Source: Liolophura sinensis (lineage: Eukaryota; Mollusca; Polyplacophora; Chitonida; Chitonidae). From it: a DNA stretch of 64,000 nt. Below are positions 1 through 14,137 of the stretch, piece after piece. Under the pieces are notes generated by a model. That model was given only the letters and a program-made list of their open reading frames with translations, was not told the DNA's origin and searched no databases. The translations under genes were made by a program, and so were the position numbers. Position 1 is the stretch's first letter. Each line of letters starts with the position of its first letter. The stretch covers positions 13,647,570-13,711,569 of the forward strand of contig NC_088300.1 in assembly GCF_032854445.1 (NCBI RefSeq). Direction: 5' to 3'.

Positions 1-1807
1 ACGAATTGCCTCTATCGGGAAAAAGAACAACTAAGGGGAAGTAATTAAGCCACGTTTGTAAACTTGGATAGTCCCTATGAGTATAGATTTACGGTGCGAT
101 GAAAAGTGAATGTATGTATGCTTGGGGTTTTAAGATAAAAAAAAAAGTGATATGCGGTTTATTATGATGTGTGCTAAACAGACACTGATACCCAAGCTTT
201 TCGGGCTTTTTCTCACCTGGACATGTAGCTATGTTGTTATAAAAACCCAGGGAAATCTTTTAGCCGGATACATGACACAGGGTGAAGCAAGAGACATGAG
301 GTACGGTAACACAAAGTATAACCATGTGCAAAATAATCTTGCGTGCATTCCGTCGACTTCATAAATTTTACAGAACGCCTAAATTGTGGTTGTGTTGATA
401 TTTCAAGCTAATTAAAAGTAGTTCACCTACTTCACAGGTATCAGTTCACGAGTCTTTACAACACAGGGTAAATAGATATTGCTTTCAAAAAAAAACGTGC
501 ATGTGTCTGCATGCATTATTTACAGCTCATGTACTGCAGTCCCAAAATGACCACATATATGTACAAAGTAACTAATGGTGAAACAATGTTTATCACAGGG
601 GATGAATATTTCATGGAAAACAGTATTGCATGTCTCTATTTCGTAAAAATATGTCATTTTATTTAGGTAAAATTGTTTCAGTCTAATACACTGACTTGAG
701 TGATGATCTACATGTACACATGAAGGTGTTTTCATCCATAAATTAGTGCATTCATTCTTTTCTAATGCTTTAAAACACCGCAATTCTCAGAAGACGGTAA
801 ATAAATTGGCATATTGATCTCCTCAGCGTAACAGTAACTTTAAATTTAAAGAAAAAAGTAACTAATTCTTATATATGTGGTTCCATAGGTTGGAATACAG
901 AACATATTCGAATCTAGCTCCAGTTATTGCTATACTGTGGCCCAGCTGGTGAGACGACAATCAAATAAATAAACTTTGCATCACACACCGAAGGAATGGT
1001 TCGATAGAATATATGCTGATAATAAACAGGTACTTGAAAAAATATATAAAAAAGATATAAATACACAGCTAAATTGTAAGCAACATCATCCGTTAAAACA
1101 AAAAAAAATTAAACAAAATAAGTATTGGTATATACGACATTCAAAACAGGCCTATGTACTGTGAGCTAAAACTAATATAAATTCAATTACACGCTAAGCT
1201 CACACATCTAAATATATTCCAGTTCAGTAAAATTAGCAAAAATATTGGCTTTTTTATATACGGCAACAAGAAACCCAAAACATTTTTCATTTATCATGTT
1301 TACAAAAAAATCATACATAAATAGCTCGGTGTATATGGACATTATTTGCTGTAGACATATAGACTTGTCTACATTTATTGGATATAGTTCTCATATTCAA
1401 AGTAATGTTTTCAATAAATTTCCAAACACAGACAACCCTTCAAAACTTCAAAGCTGCTATATATTTTAAACGATGCCAATGTAATTTGTATCTCCTTTCC
1501 TGAGTATATTTTCACTTTCAAGTTTGTGTAAACATATAAAATGTACATCCTATTTAAATTTTGAATTCTAAACCAACTGTATAGGTGTACATTAATCTAA
1601 CTTCAATTGAATAAACTCTAAAATATTACCAAAGGAAAGATATGTTTATTGTAAATAAAATCATATTGTTTAAATCCGACTTAGTTTATCCCTAACAACA
1701 TGATAAATAGCTTTCTTCATGCTTATCACACAATACAACCATTTATTGTTTGTCAGTAGACAATTAGATTGACCACTAAACTTTTCATATCAATGTAAAA
1801 TAATTTA

Positions 1808-1849
<42 letters not shown>

Positions 1850-3071
1850 TATTTATATTATGAATATATTTCTAGTAACTGAGGTAGTGGGTTGTAGAAA
1901 AGGAATTGTACCCACAGAAGCTAAACCATGTACTGGTAGTCGAAATGTATGCAGGACAGCTCGGTAACAAAAAATAAATTTGTTTCTAGTAATATGATAA
2001 ATATAAATCATACCGATCGTATGACACAAAGTAATTATTGTTATTACTTCTTGAAAACCCGCAGATAAGTAAACCTGACAAAAATCATGCATGTACACAA
2101 ACATATATGTTCATCATTAACTACTATTTCGGCAAATAAATGAATCACTTTATCACACATGTTTCGAAAGAGAAAATGGGTAGGCCTACCTTTTCATGAT
2201 AAGAGAGTATAATTCTCATCAATTAGTTTATATGACGATGCCATAGAGGCATTGTTTATTGAACAACTACATGCTTACTGTGTCACTGATGAAGTCTTTT
2301 GTCATAACAACAACAACAAAGTAACTGGCTTTTTAACTTTCTTACACCCCTGTGTCTGTGTCCCTCACCATATTATAATGCTGATGGATATTTCTTCCAC
2401 GTTTTAGTGTTTGCACCTTTGACAACATCTTTGTTCTGTGTTTTATCTGTTTGTAGTCTTATATGCATGTGGTTGAGTAGATGGTTTCGTCTCACTTATT
2501 TTCACACGGGTGCAAACATCACGCACGCTACTTAATTAAAGCGGTTAAAATCAACTTAAAGCAAAACTACCAGTATTCTATACCCCTCTGAATAAGCTTA
2601 AAAAGCGTCCATAAAAATTACTATGATATTAAGGTAATATAGTCGGTGTACCCCTGGGCTGTCGATTTATGTCTGTTTTATGACGGGTGGGTTAAACGAC
2701 AGGGGCTATGTTTAATACCTGTTCCGGCCCAGAGTATGCATTATAAACAGCTAGTAAGCAATAAAAAACACACCTCGAAATTAACCATTTTAAATAGGTA
2801 CGGAAAACTTTTCATTAGTTGCTAAGCAGGTATATAGCCTTCACTTACAGCAGCGGGAGCAATTTATTTCGAAATTCTTTTGATGTGTGCAAATCAAAGT
2901 AAATACATCACTGTTGTACCCTAAGAATAAATCACAATCAGCAAAATACATGATTTTACCTGGCAGTCTGTATAGACATAGTGATTATATATTTTGATGT
3001 CGAACGACAGCCGCAATATCAGGCGTTTGTTGAACCATTTACATTTGCTTACAACAACCCAATCTTCTTAC
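1..3071. other. Six3/6 intron or 3' flank, no exon recognised
   Basis: This stretch follows the Six3/6 splice donor on the minus strand, so it should be intron. In Six3/6 genes the exon after the homeodomain encodes a short, poorly conserved C-terminal tail, so it is hard to find by eye. No minus-strand open frame here starts at a good acceptor with the required phase or ends in a Six3-like tail. The sequence is AT-rich with one TA microsatellite. The second exon may lie beyond the window start. Confidence 0.6.
1809..1858. repeat. (TA)n microsatellite with short (AC)n end
   Basis: About 20 TA dinucleotides run directly into a short ACAC tract. Confidence 0.95.
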
Positions 3072-3643
3072 CTGTTCTTGCTGGCCGCAGCCCGGTCTCT
3101 CTGTCGGCGGTTCTTGAACCAGTTACCCACCTGGGTTGGGGTAAGACCTGTCACCTGGGCCAACTCTCGTTTTTTGGTCGGGTTCGGATAAGGGTCTTTT
3201 AGATAGAACTCTCTCAGAAGATTTCGAGTCCGTTCTTTGAAGCAGTGGGACTTTTGCTCGCCGTCCCAAATCGTTCTGGGTAGGGGAAACTTCTTCCTGA
3301 CTCGATACTTGTCTACGGGACCCAGCGGTCTCCCTCGTAGCCGCTCGGCTTCCAGGTAGTGCGACTCCAGCCACATCGCCTGCAGCCTGGCATGAGCGTC
3401 TTTGGCAAATTTGTGATTTTCCAAGATATGATAAAGGTCCCTGAAATTGCCGGTGTGAAATGCAACGGAAGCACGAGCTTTGAGTACGGACTCGTGCTGA
3501 TTGAGTGCACCCACGGCCGCAGGGTTGACCGGCAACGACCACAGAAACCGTCCCAAACGCTCTATATCCCCACTCTCCTCTAGCGTTTCACAAACTTGGG
3601 CCACTTGGCTGGCCGTAAAATGTAGCATAGGCAGATGAAACAT
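3072..3643 (-). CDS. Six3/6: Six3/6 (Optix) homeobox protein, first coding exon
   Basis: This exon encodes 191 residues of a SIX-class transcription factor. Residues 1-127 form the SIX domain ([20 protein letters not shown] near 18-37, [19 protein letters not shown] at 61-79). Residues about 128-187 form the homeodomain with WFKNRRQRD at 175-183, so homeodomain position 50 is lysine. [16 protein letters not shown] and the start MF-LP assign it to Six3/6 rather than Six1/2 ([16 protein letters not shown]) or Six4/5. I chose the ATG at 3643 because family members begin there; the open frame runs 37 codons further upstream but that part is unlike the family. The exon ends AAC AG|GTAAGA, splitting an arginine codon right after the homeodomain, where vertebrate SIX3/SIX6 also have an intron. 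In other animals the protein patterns anterior head, forebrain and eye and can recruit Groucho repressors; that role is inferred. The C-terminal exon is missing from the window. Confidence 0.96.
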
Positions 3644-4200
3644 AACGAGTCTTGGACAAAAGCGCTCAAAACAAAACACAGTCCAGGCGACAAATCTTTG
3701 GAATATCACTACGCAGGAGTCCCCATAAATGTTATTGTCGATCAGACATTCCACGGAATATACAAGCGACTACATACCGACTGTGGGCTATTAATGTAGA
3801 AGAGGCGGGGATTGGTAGTTAGTGTAATTGTGCGTGCTGGCTTGTAAAGACGTGTCATACTGCGCAGCCCGGAAAGCGTTCTCAGAGGCCGACAATTCGA
3901 CCTCCTCATCCTCGCTATTGATTGGCTGAAGTGCAGCCTCCATTTTCTGTTACCATGCCGACAACGTCAATCAGTGCCAGCGTCGCCCACTTCCTTTGTG
4001 CGAAGAAAACAAAGATGTTAAGCGGTAATTCTGTCGCGCAAAAGATCAACAAATCCCATCAGCGATAGTTAATTGTTGGCGGATTCTGTGCGACTCAGCT
4101 GTTATAGAAACACAGGTTCTGGAAGGGGCCGGATCGAGTTTGGGTATTTCTGTTTGTCATCACGAATTGTCTACTATATATATTAAGTAAGATGCCCCCA
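3644..4200 (-). promoter_or_regulatory. Six3/6 5' UTR and probable proximal promoter
   Basis: This is the GC-richer stretch just upstream of the Six3/6 start. It carries CCAAT boxes in minus-strand sense (as ATTGG near 3811 and 3918), a GC box (GGCGGGG near 3804), and a TATATATA run near 4178 on a strand-neutral motif. The transcription start cannot be placed from sequence alone. Confidence 0.45.
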
Positions 4201-5372
4201 TCATGTGGGTATCATTAAAGGAGTGTCATGGGTGTCAGTCTAAACGCACGGCTTATTACCCGTATTAACATAGTAGCTAATGTTTGCCGGAAGACGGAGT
4301 CTAAAGGATCAGTCAACATTCTGTATTCACGTCACTGATTGCTGAGAAGGTGTGAATATGGGAAAAGCAAGTATGGCTACTCAGCTCTGTTATTACAATC
4401 AAAAACGAGTGTCCCTTAAGCAAACTACCAAAGGGCAAGCCTCTACGGAACTTCGGAGGTTTGCTATATCGTGTTACTATAAAAATACATTTTATATTCT
4501 GGCATGTTGCACGCACCATATATAAACATGTCGATCAGGAGCAGTCTATTTAGTCCCGTGACATTCATTCATCGTAAATGTCGTTTAATATGTAAACTAT
4601 ACGTGAGAATACGTTGTCACAAGGAAGAAGATTCTTTACTACATAGGGTGGGCATGTGGATGTGGGGGGTCTTTTCAGTATCACAGATCAAAAGATGATT
4701 TTTTGACAAATTCCTTGCATCTATAAATTTGACAAAGTTGCATATCATAACAGTCATTCACATTTAAGTATTAGCATTGGATCATTTACTGCCTTGTGTC
4801 TTTTCAGTGTACCGGTCACATATCACAAAGCAAATTTTATATATTCTCTGCATCTATAATTTGACAAAGGTTCCTTATATTGAATCACCATGTAAAATAT
4901 CCTATGATTTCAAATCCACTCCATAAAATCATGTAAGCTCGACCCATTTATTATGCCTCTAAGTACGATTTTGGATATTTCTTTAAATGGAATGTTACTT
5001 AATTCATTATTTATGTGGTTTTTTTTTCTTATAAGAAATCTAAAAATACACAGAAATTATACCCCTGCATAATATTTCATATACAGCATTTTGCATGCAG
5101 CTATGAAATATATACACACACGCACATGACAACATGACAAGAAATCAAAGCCAAACAGACAAAATGATCATGAAGATTTTTCCCCTTTATAAGCTATGTA
5201 GATGTATGTTCTTAAGTCATTGTTTCATTGATCAGTTGTCTGTTTTAAGTGATATATCGGCCTACATACACTGTGCAATTTATAATGTATACTTGGGGAT
5301 GTTTCGGTTCATTTCGCTATAACAACTTCTACATAATGACAACAAGTCTATCAGCTGACTTGCACCCAAAAA
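4200..5372. other. AT-rich intergenic DNA
   Basis: Short open frames only, with no splice-site or family support. No repeat was recognised. Confidence 0.6.
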
Positions 5373-5628
5373 GAGTGAGCGAGTGAGTGCCTGAGGTTTA
5401 ACGTCGTGCTCAACAATTTTTCAGTCATAAGACGACGAAGGAATCCTTAGGGTGTATGTAATTTACCTCCTTGTCGCAAGACGGATTTCCACCGCTCTTT
5501 TATCTAGTGCTGCTTCACTGAGACGACTTACCGAAGGCAAGTAAGCTGCCCCGCCCGAGCCATTATACTGATACGGGTCAACCAGTCGTTGCACTATCCC
5601 CTTCATGATGAGGGCCAAGCACCCAAAA
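5373..5628 (-). mobile_element. SINE family B, 3' part, minus strand
   Basis: Read on the minus strand, the element starts GGTGCTTGGCCCTCATCATG, contains ACTGGTTGACCCGTATCAG, and ends CGTCGTCTTATGACTGAAAA then ACGTTAAACCTCAGGCACTC with GAGT-type tail repeats. The same order of blocks appears at 33591-33899 and 55640-55875. The tRNA-like head is absent, so the copy is 5' truncated. Confidence 0.75.
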
Positions 5629-7660
5629 AGACAAAGTTTATGTTTTTAATGGAATGAGAAAAAACTTGCTCATTCCAATTTGTATTGATGCCAACCATGC
5701 ATTTTGTGTTCTACGTGAATTAGTTTGAACGGATGTGGACTTAATTGTCGTGAAGCATTACTGGAATTTTGCGTGTTGGACACATTCAGTATTATCAATT
5801 AATATAAAAAATTCTCTGAAATTAAAACTATGGCTGCATTTGTTATCAACTGCTTAGTATATTGCCTTTAAAACACCCCACATAAATTATTCTTAAAAAG
5901 AGCACTTATAGCTATATGTATTATATTGGAATTTTCTCCTTATTGCTAAATAAATATATAAACAATGCGGGTATGTATCATAATGTATTATCGAGTCTTT
6001 CTGCGTGTGCTTGAAACCTTTGTGTTTTTTTTTTTTTCGACAACATACTCAATATAGTGTTTAGAAATTAGTTCTCCCATTTTTGTAACATTATTAATAA
6101 AAGTATTAAAGAATTGCCTTCAAAACAATGCTAATGTACATAAAGGTAGATTAGTAAATTAACTGCATCGAACAATATCACATTGTGATACCTCGATCTC
6201 TCCTGAATCCGGGCTAGATGTCGAATGTGATACTATATGCCTATCAGTCAATCAATCTCTATTCAGAATATAATAGTGTCCTGCTCTATAGCTGACCATC
6301 ACACCCGGTTAGGCTATCCCCCAATCACACGTCCGGTTGTAGCCTGTCCCCGAGGGCTGAGCTGCAAATGGAAAAACAACACTGAACTGAAATCGCTGGC
6401 TAGCTCATGATAATGTCAAACAAGATAGTAGTTAATTGAATCTCTAACAATTTACCTATACTGTAAAAATTTGCATTCGAACAGTTTAATCCTCTGTGTG
6501 TACAGCTGGTAACATCCAATCGTAAGGTATCATGGTAAATTCTGAATTAAAGATATAGTTTTGTAATCTAATCCTGTGGTTATCTTTAAACCCCGAGGAA
6601 GGGATTAGGATAATCTCCAGGTGTACTATTCATTCGCGATTGGAGTCATAATGTACCGTATACAGTTAATCTATGCTAAATATTTATGTGTTAAACGTCC
6701 TCGACATGAAATGAAGACTGTTGTATTAATGGATATGTCTGAAGCCATCGTTTGATGATTATCGGTAATTCAATCAGAAAACATCTGATCTTCTCAATTT
6801 TAACCCCTATTCTTCTGATCTTTTACCTGAGTTACCTGTAGAGATTGTCAGTTTTTCACTCTTTGTAGCAAGCGGGGACGCAATGTGCATGGTGCCAGTT
6901 AGAGATCGAATGGAACAAGGGTATGTATCCAACCTACGGGTTTGTTTGTATATATAATGTATATATGCATAGCCTTTGAAGACGTTGTGTATATATTGGC
7001 AGCTAAAGCAAGAAAAATTCATTTGTATTATTATTCTACGCAGTTGTAAGCATAAACAACTAGATAGCTTTCAAAGTTATTTGTAAGCGTTTTTTCCAAC
7101 ATACAGACCTAAATGCACGCTATTGTTTGATACTAAATTTTATAGGGGGTTTATAATGATTGTTTTGGAATTTGATTTATTTATTTATGGTAGAATACTT
7201 AATAATATTTCACTTGTACGAAGATGTTCAGCATTATGGTGGAAAGATTTGAAATCTATCCATAGACGTTATCAAATGTCTGTGGACTGTAACAACAAAG
7301 TATACGTACAGATATAGGCAAATAAGTGCAGATGTGTATGTACTATTTTTTTATTATTTTTACATGTTCCTTGTTGGAACACACCTCTACGGTTTACAAT
7401 GATCTTGACGATTAGATTATACTTGTTTGCTTAAAGGGTCGATTAAACTGGTTCATTTTAACAGACACTGTTACAGAAGGGTAACTGTAATAAACTAATA
7501 TTTCATTTGGTCGATTTAATTTGGGCTTCCTTATAGGCGAAAATATAATCCCGATATATATTCATTGTTAAAATTTCAAAAGTATCAACCTGATTATTAT
7601 TTACACAACACATTTATGAACTCGTGTATGCAGATTATACAGAAGTACAAGTAAATTTAC
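5629..7660. other. Intergenic DNA with a homeodomain-site cluster
   Basis: No gene was found. The 6200-6700 part is less AT-rich and holds the motif cluster listed separately. The rest is AT-rich with homopolymer runs such as the T-run near 6030. Confidence 0.55.
6564..6618. promoter_or_regulatory. Cluster of K50-type homeodomain motifs
   Basis: Four TAATCY-type sites occur in 53 bp: TAATCT at 6564, overlapping TAATCC at 6569, GGATTA (reverse TAATCC) at 6602, and TAATCT at 6611. A CAGGTG E-box follows at 6617. TAATCC is the preferred core of Otx, Gsc and Pitx homeodomains. Enhancer function is inferred from this clustering and from lying about 3 kb upstream of Six3/6. Confidence 0.35.
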
Positions 7661-7666
7661 CTTTAC

Positions 7667-8045
<379 letters not shown>

Positions 8046-9667
8046 ATTCATTTATGGGCCTTAACTCAGTTGCTGTGTATAACTTTTACTTGAGTATATA
8101 TTAGAGCTCTTGAATGCATGTTCGATCTTTTAGCACTCACTATATACTTGTAATACAGCTGACGTTACATACAAGCCCTCAAATGAATTACCTCATCGGC
8201 ATACGTTTTCCCTGTTTCTGACATTGTTTTGATTATTTATTTCATTGGTGTTTTATGCAAGAACATTGTTTTGTTTAATTTTATTTAATTATTTTGATCG
8301 TAAGGTGCAGGTATACATGTTATCGAAAATATCCAGCTTGACAAGTTATCAGGCATAATAAACACGCGCTCGGCACAATAATTGGAAATTCAGTCTGCGA
8401 GAGGAGAGCGGGATTTTTCTAACAAGGTAGCAAGGGATGTAATTATTAAACGATATATTATAGCTACCTGTTCTTGTGGTCATTACTGCTGGATCTTTAA
8501 AGATCTCACTGCAATTAAAATCTAATAAACGTCTTCATATTCGCCTATTTAGAGCAGAGTATAAGGCCAGCTCCCGCGACAAAATGCAATTATTGTCGTG
8601 AATCAAGAAATGACAGATAGGCTAAAGCCGGTGTCTGTCCCCCGATAACTAATGACACTTCCAGCCTAGTGTATTTTGAGGAACACACCATATATTAGCC
8701 TGGCATCCGATTTATTCTGACACTGAAATATAAACTGCACATTTATTTCAAGAGAAAAAAGTCTGAACTATAAATATGCGTATACTTGAAAACATGCTAT
8801 AGATGCTGAAAAGCTTTGTACCCTTATACAAGAAAGCATGCATGATACGTATACGACATAGAGGTTGACCGACACCGGAAAAATAGTGATGTATTTATGT
8901 GTCTTATACGGTTCTCAATGAGTTCAATAGTTAGGGATTACACAAGGGAGCAGGCTAACACGCGCGTGAAACAGAGCCAGAAATTTATCACTAGGTTATT
9001 TTTACTACGACCGGTATAATTAGAGAATCAGTTTGCGGACAGCGTTCTGTCACATCCAGGCTTTATCTGGCCGTTGTCGATTACCCACCAGCTCCAGGAC
9101 ATAGGTACGGCCACAGGGGGCTGGCCCGACTCGCGGCTACCACAGATAATTCTTCTGGCTAACAATGACAATTAGTCGGGGCCACACCTGAGACGGAAAC
9201 CCTAATAAGCCTGTGCCCTTACTATTTCATACCCGCTAGACGTCAGAGAAATCACAGATAACCGCCAAGAGTCTTAAAGCTATCATCGACTCTATGCTGG
9301 GCGCGGAAGTCTTCTCCACGGCCCGCGATAAAAAAAATTAACAACCTTTGTAGCTAATTCCATTTATTTATTTTTGCAAATAATAAAGTACAAACCATCA
9401 CACAGATTGCTATACTTAACCTGTGCTGAGACTAAAATACTTTGGTAAATAGGCACACATTGTAGATGTTTCCCATACACTATAGATCATGGTATACTTA
9501 ACTGTTGGACGAAATTGGCAAATAGAGCTTTCCAAAATATCTTGTGGTGGATATGAGTGATATTACAGTGTAATAATCTCAGAGAAAGCATCAAAACGAA
9601 TTACATTAAACATACATGCATGTATATATCAACAAAAAAAATATATTAGAATTAAATACCGTATTTA
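8046..9667. other. Intergenic DNA with a GC-richer block at 8.35-9.32 kb
   Basis: No coding exon was found. From about 8350 to 9320 the sequence is less AT-rich, free of recognised repeats and rich in short motifs such as AATTGG and TAATTAG-like cores. It could be regulatory DNA of Six3/6, but nothing in the single sequence proves this. Confidence 0.4.
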
Positions 9668-9796
9668 ATTTTGCGGATGACCGTGGGCTTCCCTCGGTCT
9701 CTGTCCGGTTTCTTCCCACTATGATGGTGGCCGCCGTCGTATAAGTGAAATACGTCTTAAGTACGGCGTATAAAACACCCATGAAATAAATAAATA
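9668..9796 (+). mobile_element. SINE family A, 3' fragment
   Basis: It has TTGCGGATGACCGTGGGCTT, CCGGTTTCTTCCCACTATGA, GGCCGCCGTCGTATAAGTGA and TAAGTACGGCGTATAAAACA, followed by AAATAAATAAATA. These are the 3' half and tail of the main SINE family in this window. Confidence 0.85.
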
Positions 9797-12700
9797 GGCT
9801 TAAATACATCGGATATATTAAAAAGTCTTTCTGCTTTAATAGTTTTCATATAAGGCCGAATTAGTTCAGTAAATAAATTGCTGTGTTTAAATGTTTTACA
9901 TCCACCATTACTATTAAGAGACAGCTAACAATAACCACTAAGTACATTTTCTTGAGGAACTGGCTGGAAAAAAATGATTCTACCGAGAATATTCTTCCGG
10001 AGATTAGTACGACGGTGAACATGGAACAACCCACGGGAGGGAGAGCTAGTATCACAGGTGGATACTGAAAGCAAATGAAGATTGTAATATTGGCAGGAAG
10101 ACGATGGACTAATTTTGGTAATTTGTTTGCTAAAACTCGGCGTTTCCATGCTGACTACGGGACAGGTGTGGTGTCGATGTTTGTGTTACGGAGAGTGTCA
10201 TGTCGGCACACGGATGAACAGCTGGGGGCCGCAATTATACCAGTACTGTCCAAACCCAGATAAGTCTTGGAAGATGTGAGACACACACGCTCTAGTCTTG
10301 GTAACAAGCCCGCTCATACAGACAGCAGCGCTAGGCCAAATATATCCAGGATCGGATGACATTAAACAAACTAATTGCTTTCTATGACACATGCTAAAAA
10401 ACCTGCTCGTATTAAAGAGAAATATACGCTCATCAAGCGACATATCCGACAACCTTCAAGGCGGGTGGACACTTCCAAGCGAATAAATAAAACAGACAGG
10501 CGTTAAAAACTCAAACCTAGCACAAACATGACCAGTTCGCGGAAGATGTATGGCAAAAAGAGTAAAACGTTCACATATAGGTCTGAACAAACATGACAGA
10601 ACAAAGACGCCGGTTAGCGATGGATAAACACGAGTAGCTTTCTTGCCTTCACGATGACAATCTTGAAGAGTTCCCCCTTCCGGTATATGGTTCCGTAAGC
10701 GACGGTGTGTTTGAAGTCAGGAAATTAGCACGCAAACAAAGAACCGACGAGCGATGATAAATTGTGGGAGAAATTATGGAATTATGGGTTATTTGTATAA
10801 ATTTACGGTAGGGAAACAAAGCAAACTTGGCTTTTCTAATTACTCGTTACCAGGCGTCATGACTGATAGGCCAGGAAGAAACGGGAATGGAAGGAAATGC
10901 GCTCTAACACGAAATGCAGATTTGTACGTGCATACTTCTCTGGTCGTGTACAAATGTGGTGATTTATCATTCCTCGTTGCTCAGTACATATATTAATGCG
11001 GTTAGAAAGGCAAAGGCCTACAAATATGTACAGCAGGCGCCATTTTAATAACCATTATATAGTGTTTGCGAGTACATATATGGTTCGGTAGATAACACTG
11101 GCGGCGAATTGGTTGTCATTTTCCAGGTTCTTTTCTCTAGAGTTCATTTCTCGATATTCCAGGAAACGTTTTCTCTATAAATTGATTTCTCCACAGGCTT
11201 ACAGGTCATTCAGTAACAATGAGGTTGAATGTTCGTGCCCATCTCTCGCTGTTTTAATTGGTATACATGTACATACCGGCCTCAGGATCACGAAGCTGCC
11301 TTAGACTAAATTCAGACAGTCTTAAAGAGGCTATATACCAGCGATATTGGTAAAATATTGATTAGCGCAAATCCAATAGAATTTTTGCTGTTATTTTAGA
11401 ACAGCCAAATAAATTATACTTTCAGGAAATATCAGTCTGGTCTGTACACGTTTTGCCGTTCCTAATCGGTTTACGTCGCAATTTCATGAAATTTATGAAG
11501 CAGGCTGCATTATTACTTTTTCAAACTTTTGAATCATTTTAATACTATAAATAGTTTGACATTCACTACAGGGGAATAATGTAAGAAATTCGTTGAAATT
11601 TACTAAAAGTTTGATTTTCTGATTTTTAATTTTGATATGAATATACTTGATAACACCTGATATTAAAATAAAAATAATTCCTAAGGTAGATTTCAATTAT
11701 AGAACAATAAATTGCTTGGATGTAAATATTGCCTAATTTAAGTTTCACTTAAATACAAGATAGTTTTGTAATTTTGTGGCTTGTACTATAATTTGGATAA
11801 AGGGTATAATTATCTTAGCGGAAAACGGTCTAAAAATATGAACACCGACATGATCTTCTTGATCTAAATTATGAAGCAAAAATGAACAACAAATATACAG
11901 GCATACGATATTATATTCCAACATTAGGATGCATCAGTCAACAGGACGTGTATAAAGTATGCCCTGCGTTAACCATGTATTAAGAGCACAAAGATTTTCT
12001 TCTAATAAGTTGCAGTGAGATATTTTCCATCAAGAATCAAACCGCCAATCCGCATGCACCAGGCTATCCCCAAAGATTGCCATTTTACAAACTAATAACA
12101 GATTACACAAATTAACCCACTGTGATAAATCATGCGGAAGATAAATGTATTAATTTGTGAAAAGCATACGTTATAAAATACGATTGAAAAAATCGAGTAC
12201 TGCATGCATGGGTGAGGATATTGACGAATGGGGACACACTTTTACGGGATGATTTCAGTTGTAGTAATCTCATTCGTTTCCATTTTAAATCCCAATACAT
12301 TTAGTATACACGGAGAGCTTTCTGGGTTTTTCGATCAATCGACAAGAAAGAATGAACACGCGAGGTCAGTCAAGGTCACGCGAGTCTTGAGCGTGACATG
12401 CAGCAAATCCTAGCGGATCAATCAGGTGACAAGGAAACAAAACCGGGCTCAAAAAATTAATAACCCCTCTTGAATGAAGCGTTAATCGTCCCAATCAAAT
12501 ACAACGATTATTCCAAAAGACACGAATACTGTTTGTATTTCATGTGGGATTAGGGGGCACTCCAGATCTCGATTGCGAATGTCATTAAACGGTCTGGGTA
12601 CAGGTTAATCGGGGCTGATTGTGTAATGCGTGGTCACTGGACAGTTTAAATCCCTCTCCAAACATTGTTCAGAGACAACTCCTAAGTTTGAAGGAACCTG

Positions 12701-14076
12701 TTCAACAGTCTGCCAGCCACTTTTGTCGCCATTAGTGGAACTTATTACCCTCAAGGAGCCGTAAATTGGCAGGGAAAATCAATCCTCTGTCCGTGCTCAG
12801 AAGTACTCCAGTGCTTCTTATCGCCGACCCTTCATCTGTAGACTCATAACCCGCCAAACTTTTTGATGTTTCATCGAACGACCGGTTTTATCATATATTT
12901 CATGAACTACATGTCATCTGTAAAAAAAAATAAAAATAAAAAAAGCAAAACTGGACGGCAATGATGCCTGCATGCTAAAAGTTTTGAGACATTTTAAAAG
13001 TGTTTAACTGATTACCAAAATGTATATGGATACACACTTACATGCATGGGTATAGTATTCAACAGTGCAAGTGGCAAGGCAGCGTGTGCGTTTTGTGTAA
13101 GATGGGGTAAGCACTGGCTCACACATGGGTTTGACTCAAATGACGGTCGTAAAATGTTAATTATGTGCACAATTTGCAAGGCTGGAACAATATACAAATA
13201 TTCTTGAACTTATTTAGTAATATGCTAATTTGACGTTTCCAGTATATCACGACTATTTGAAAAACTGTTACTCTGTATAAATCTGATTAAACGTGTGAAA
13301 TTAAAATCATTATTTTATAATGAAAAGGTAGCCCTCTGTGTTCATGTCTTTGTTAATGTCACAATGTAGTTTCCATGAGTGCCTGATGAATAGAGATATT
13401 GCGTAGTCATATAAATGACTCACGTTGTGTTTTTGAAACCACAATGGTTTTGTGTTCTGTAACCACAACATCTTTTTATTAACTATTGAAGTTACCATCT
13501 CGCCGCAAAATGTACCAATAAACTTATGCCATGTAAAATTATGGAGAGCAGCGGAAAATGCTGCACGATTGTGCAAACAAATCAGTGAATCAAAAACTAG
13601 TCGGTAATTATAGCAGGTAATGCGAGAGTTGAAGCATCCGTCATGGTTAAAAGGATAATAATTTGTATTTGTGTCGACTCTTGCAACACTGAAAAAGAAT
13701 CCTATACAGCTCCAAAATACATTGCACTAGTGCTTGTGTCAAGGCAAAGATACGTACAGAAGTTTCATCAGTGGTTAACTTCTTTAAACATTTGGCGATG
13801 GTGAAGGATTGTTTAAAACATTAAAGTGTCATCAAACTTCGTGTTCAACTTTTTCCGTGAAGTTGACATTTGACAATGGGTAAAAAAATTCCTAGAAACA
13901 CATGCTTATCTGGATCCCCATCTAATTATACTGGAATAGTGCTAGGTCCAAAACCAAGTTGTGCAGCAAATTTCATTCACATTTGTTAATGACTTTTCCG
14001 TAAAACGGTAGGCAGACAGACAGACGAGGACATAAACGCAACCTTTTTGGAGGCGACGATGCAGGTGCAATCTGTA
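9797..14076. other. Intergenic DNA, no gene recognised
   Basis: Only short unsupported open frames occur. GC-richer, repeat-free islands lie near 9950-10700 and 12420-12860; the latter is listed separately. The remainder is AT-rich. Confidence 0.5.
12420..12860. promoter_or_regulatory. Candidate cis-regulatory block
   Basis: A roughly 440-bp non-repetitive, non-coding stretch stands out in base composition from its AT-rich flanks. It contains GGATTA at 12547, GGTTAATCGG near 12603, and several ATTA cores. Its position 9 kb upstream of Six3/6 makes an enhancer possible; this is inference only. Confidence 0.3.
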
Positions 14077-14079
14077 GGC

Positions 14080-14107
14080 CTTATATATATATATATATAT
14101 ATATATG
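14080..14107. repeat. (TA)n microsatellite
   Basis: A run of about 12 TA dinucleotides lies just upstream of the nested SINE pair. Confidence 0.95.
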
Positions 14108-14137
14108 TACTTTTGATAGAATGCTTACATGTCTACA

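Noticed and set aside
3644-3754. 37-codon N-terminal extension of Six3/6
   Set aside because: The open frame exists, but the extra residues do not resemble the family, whose members start at MF-LP.
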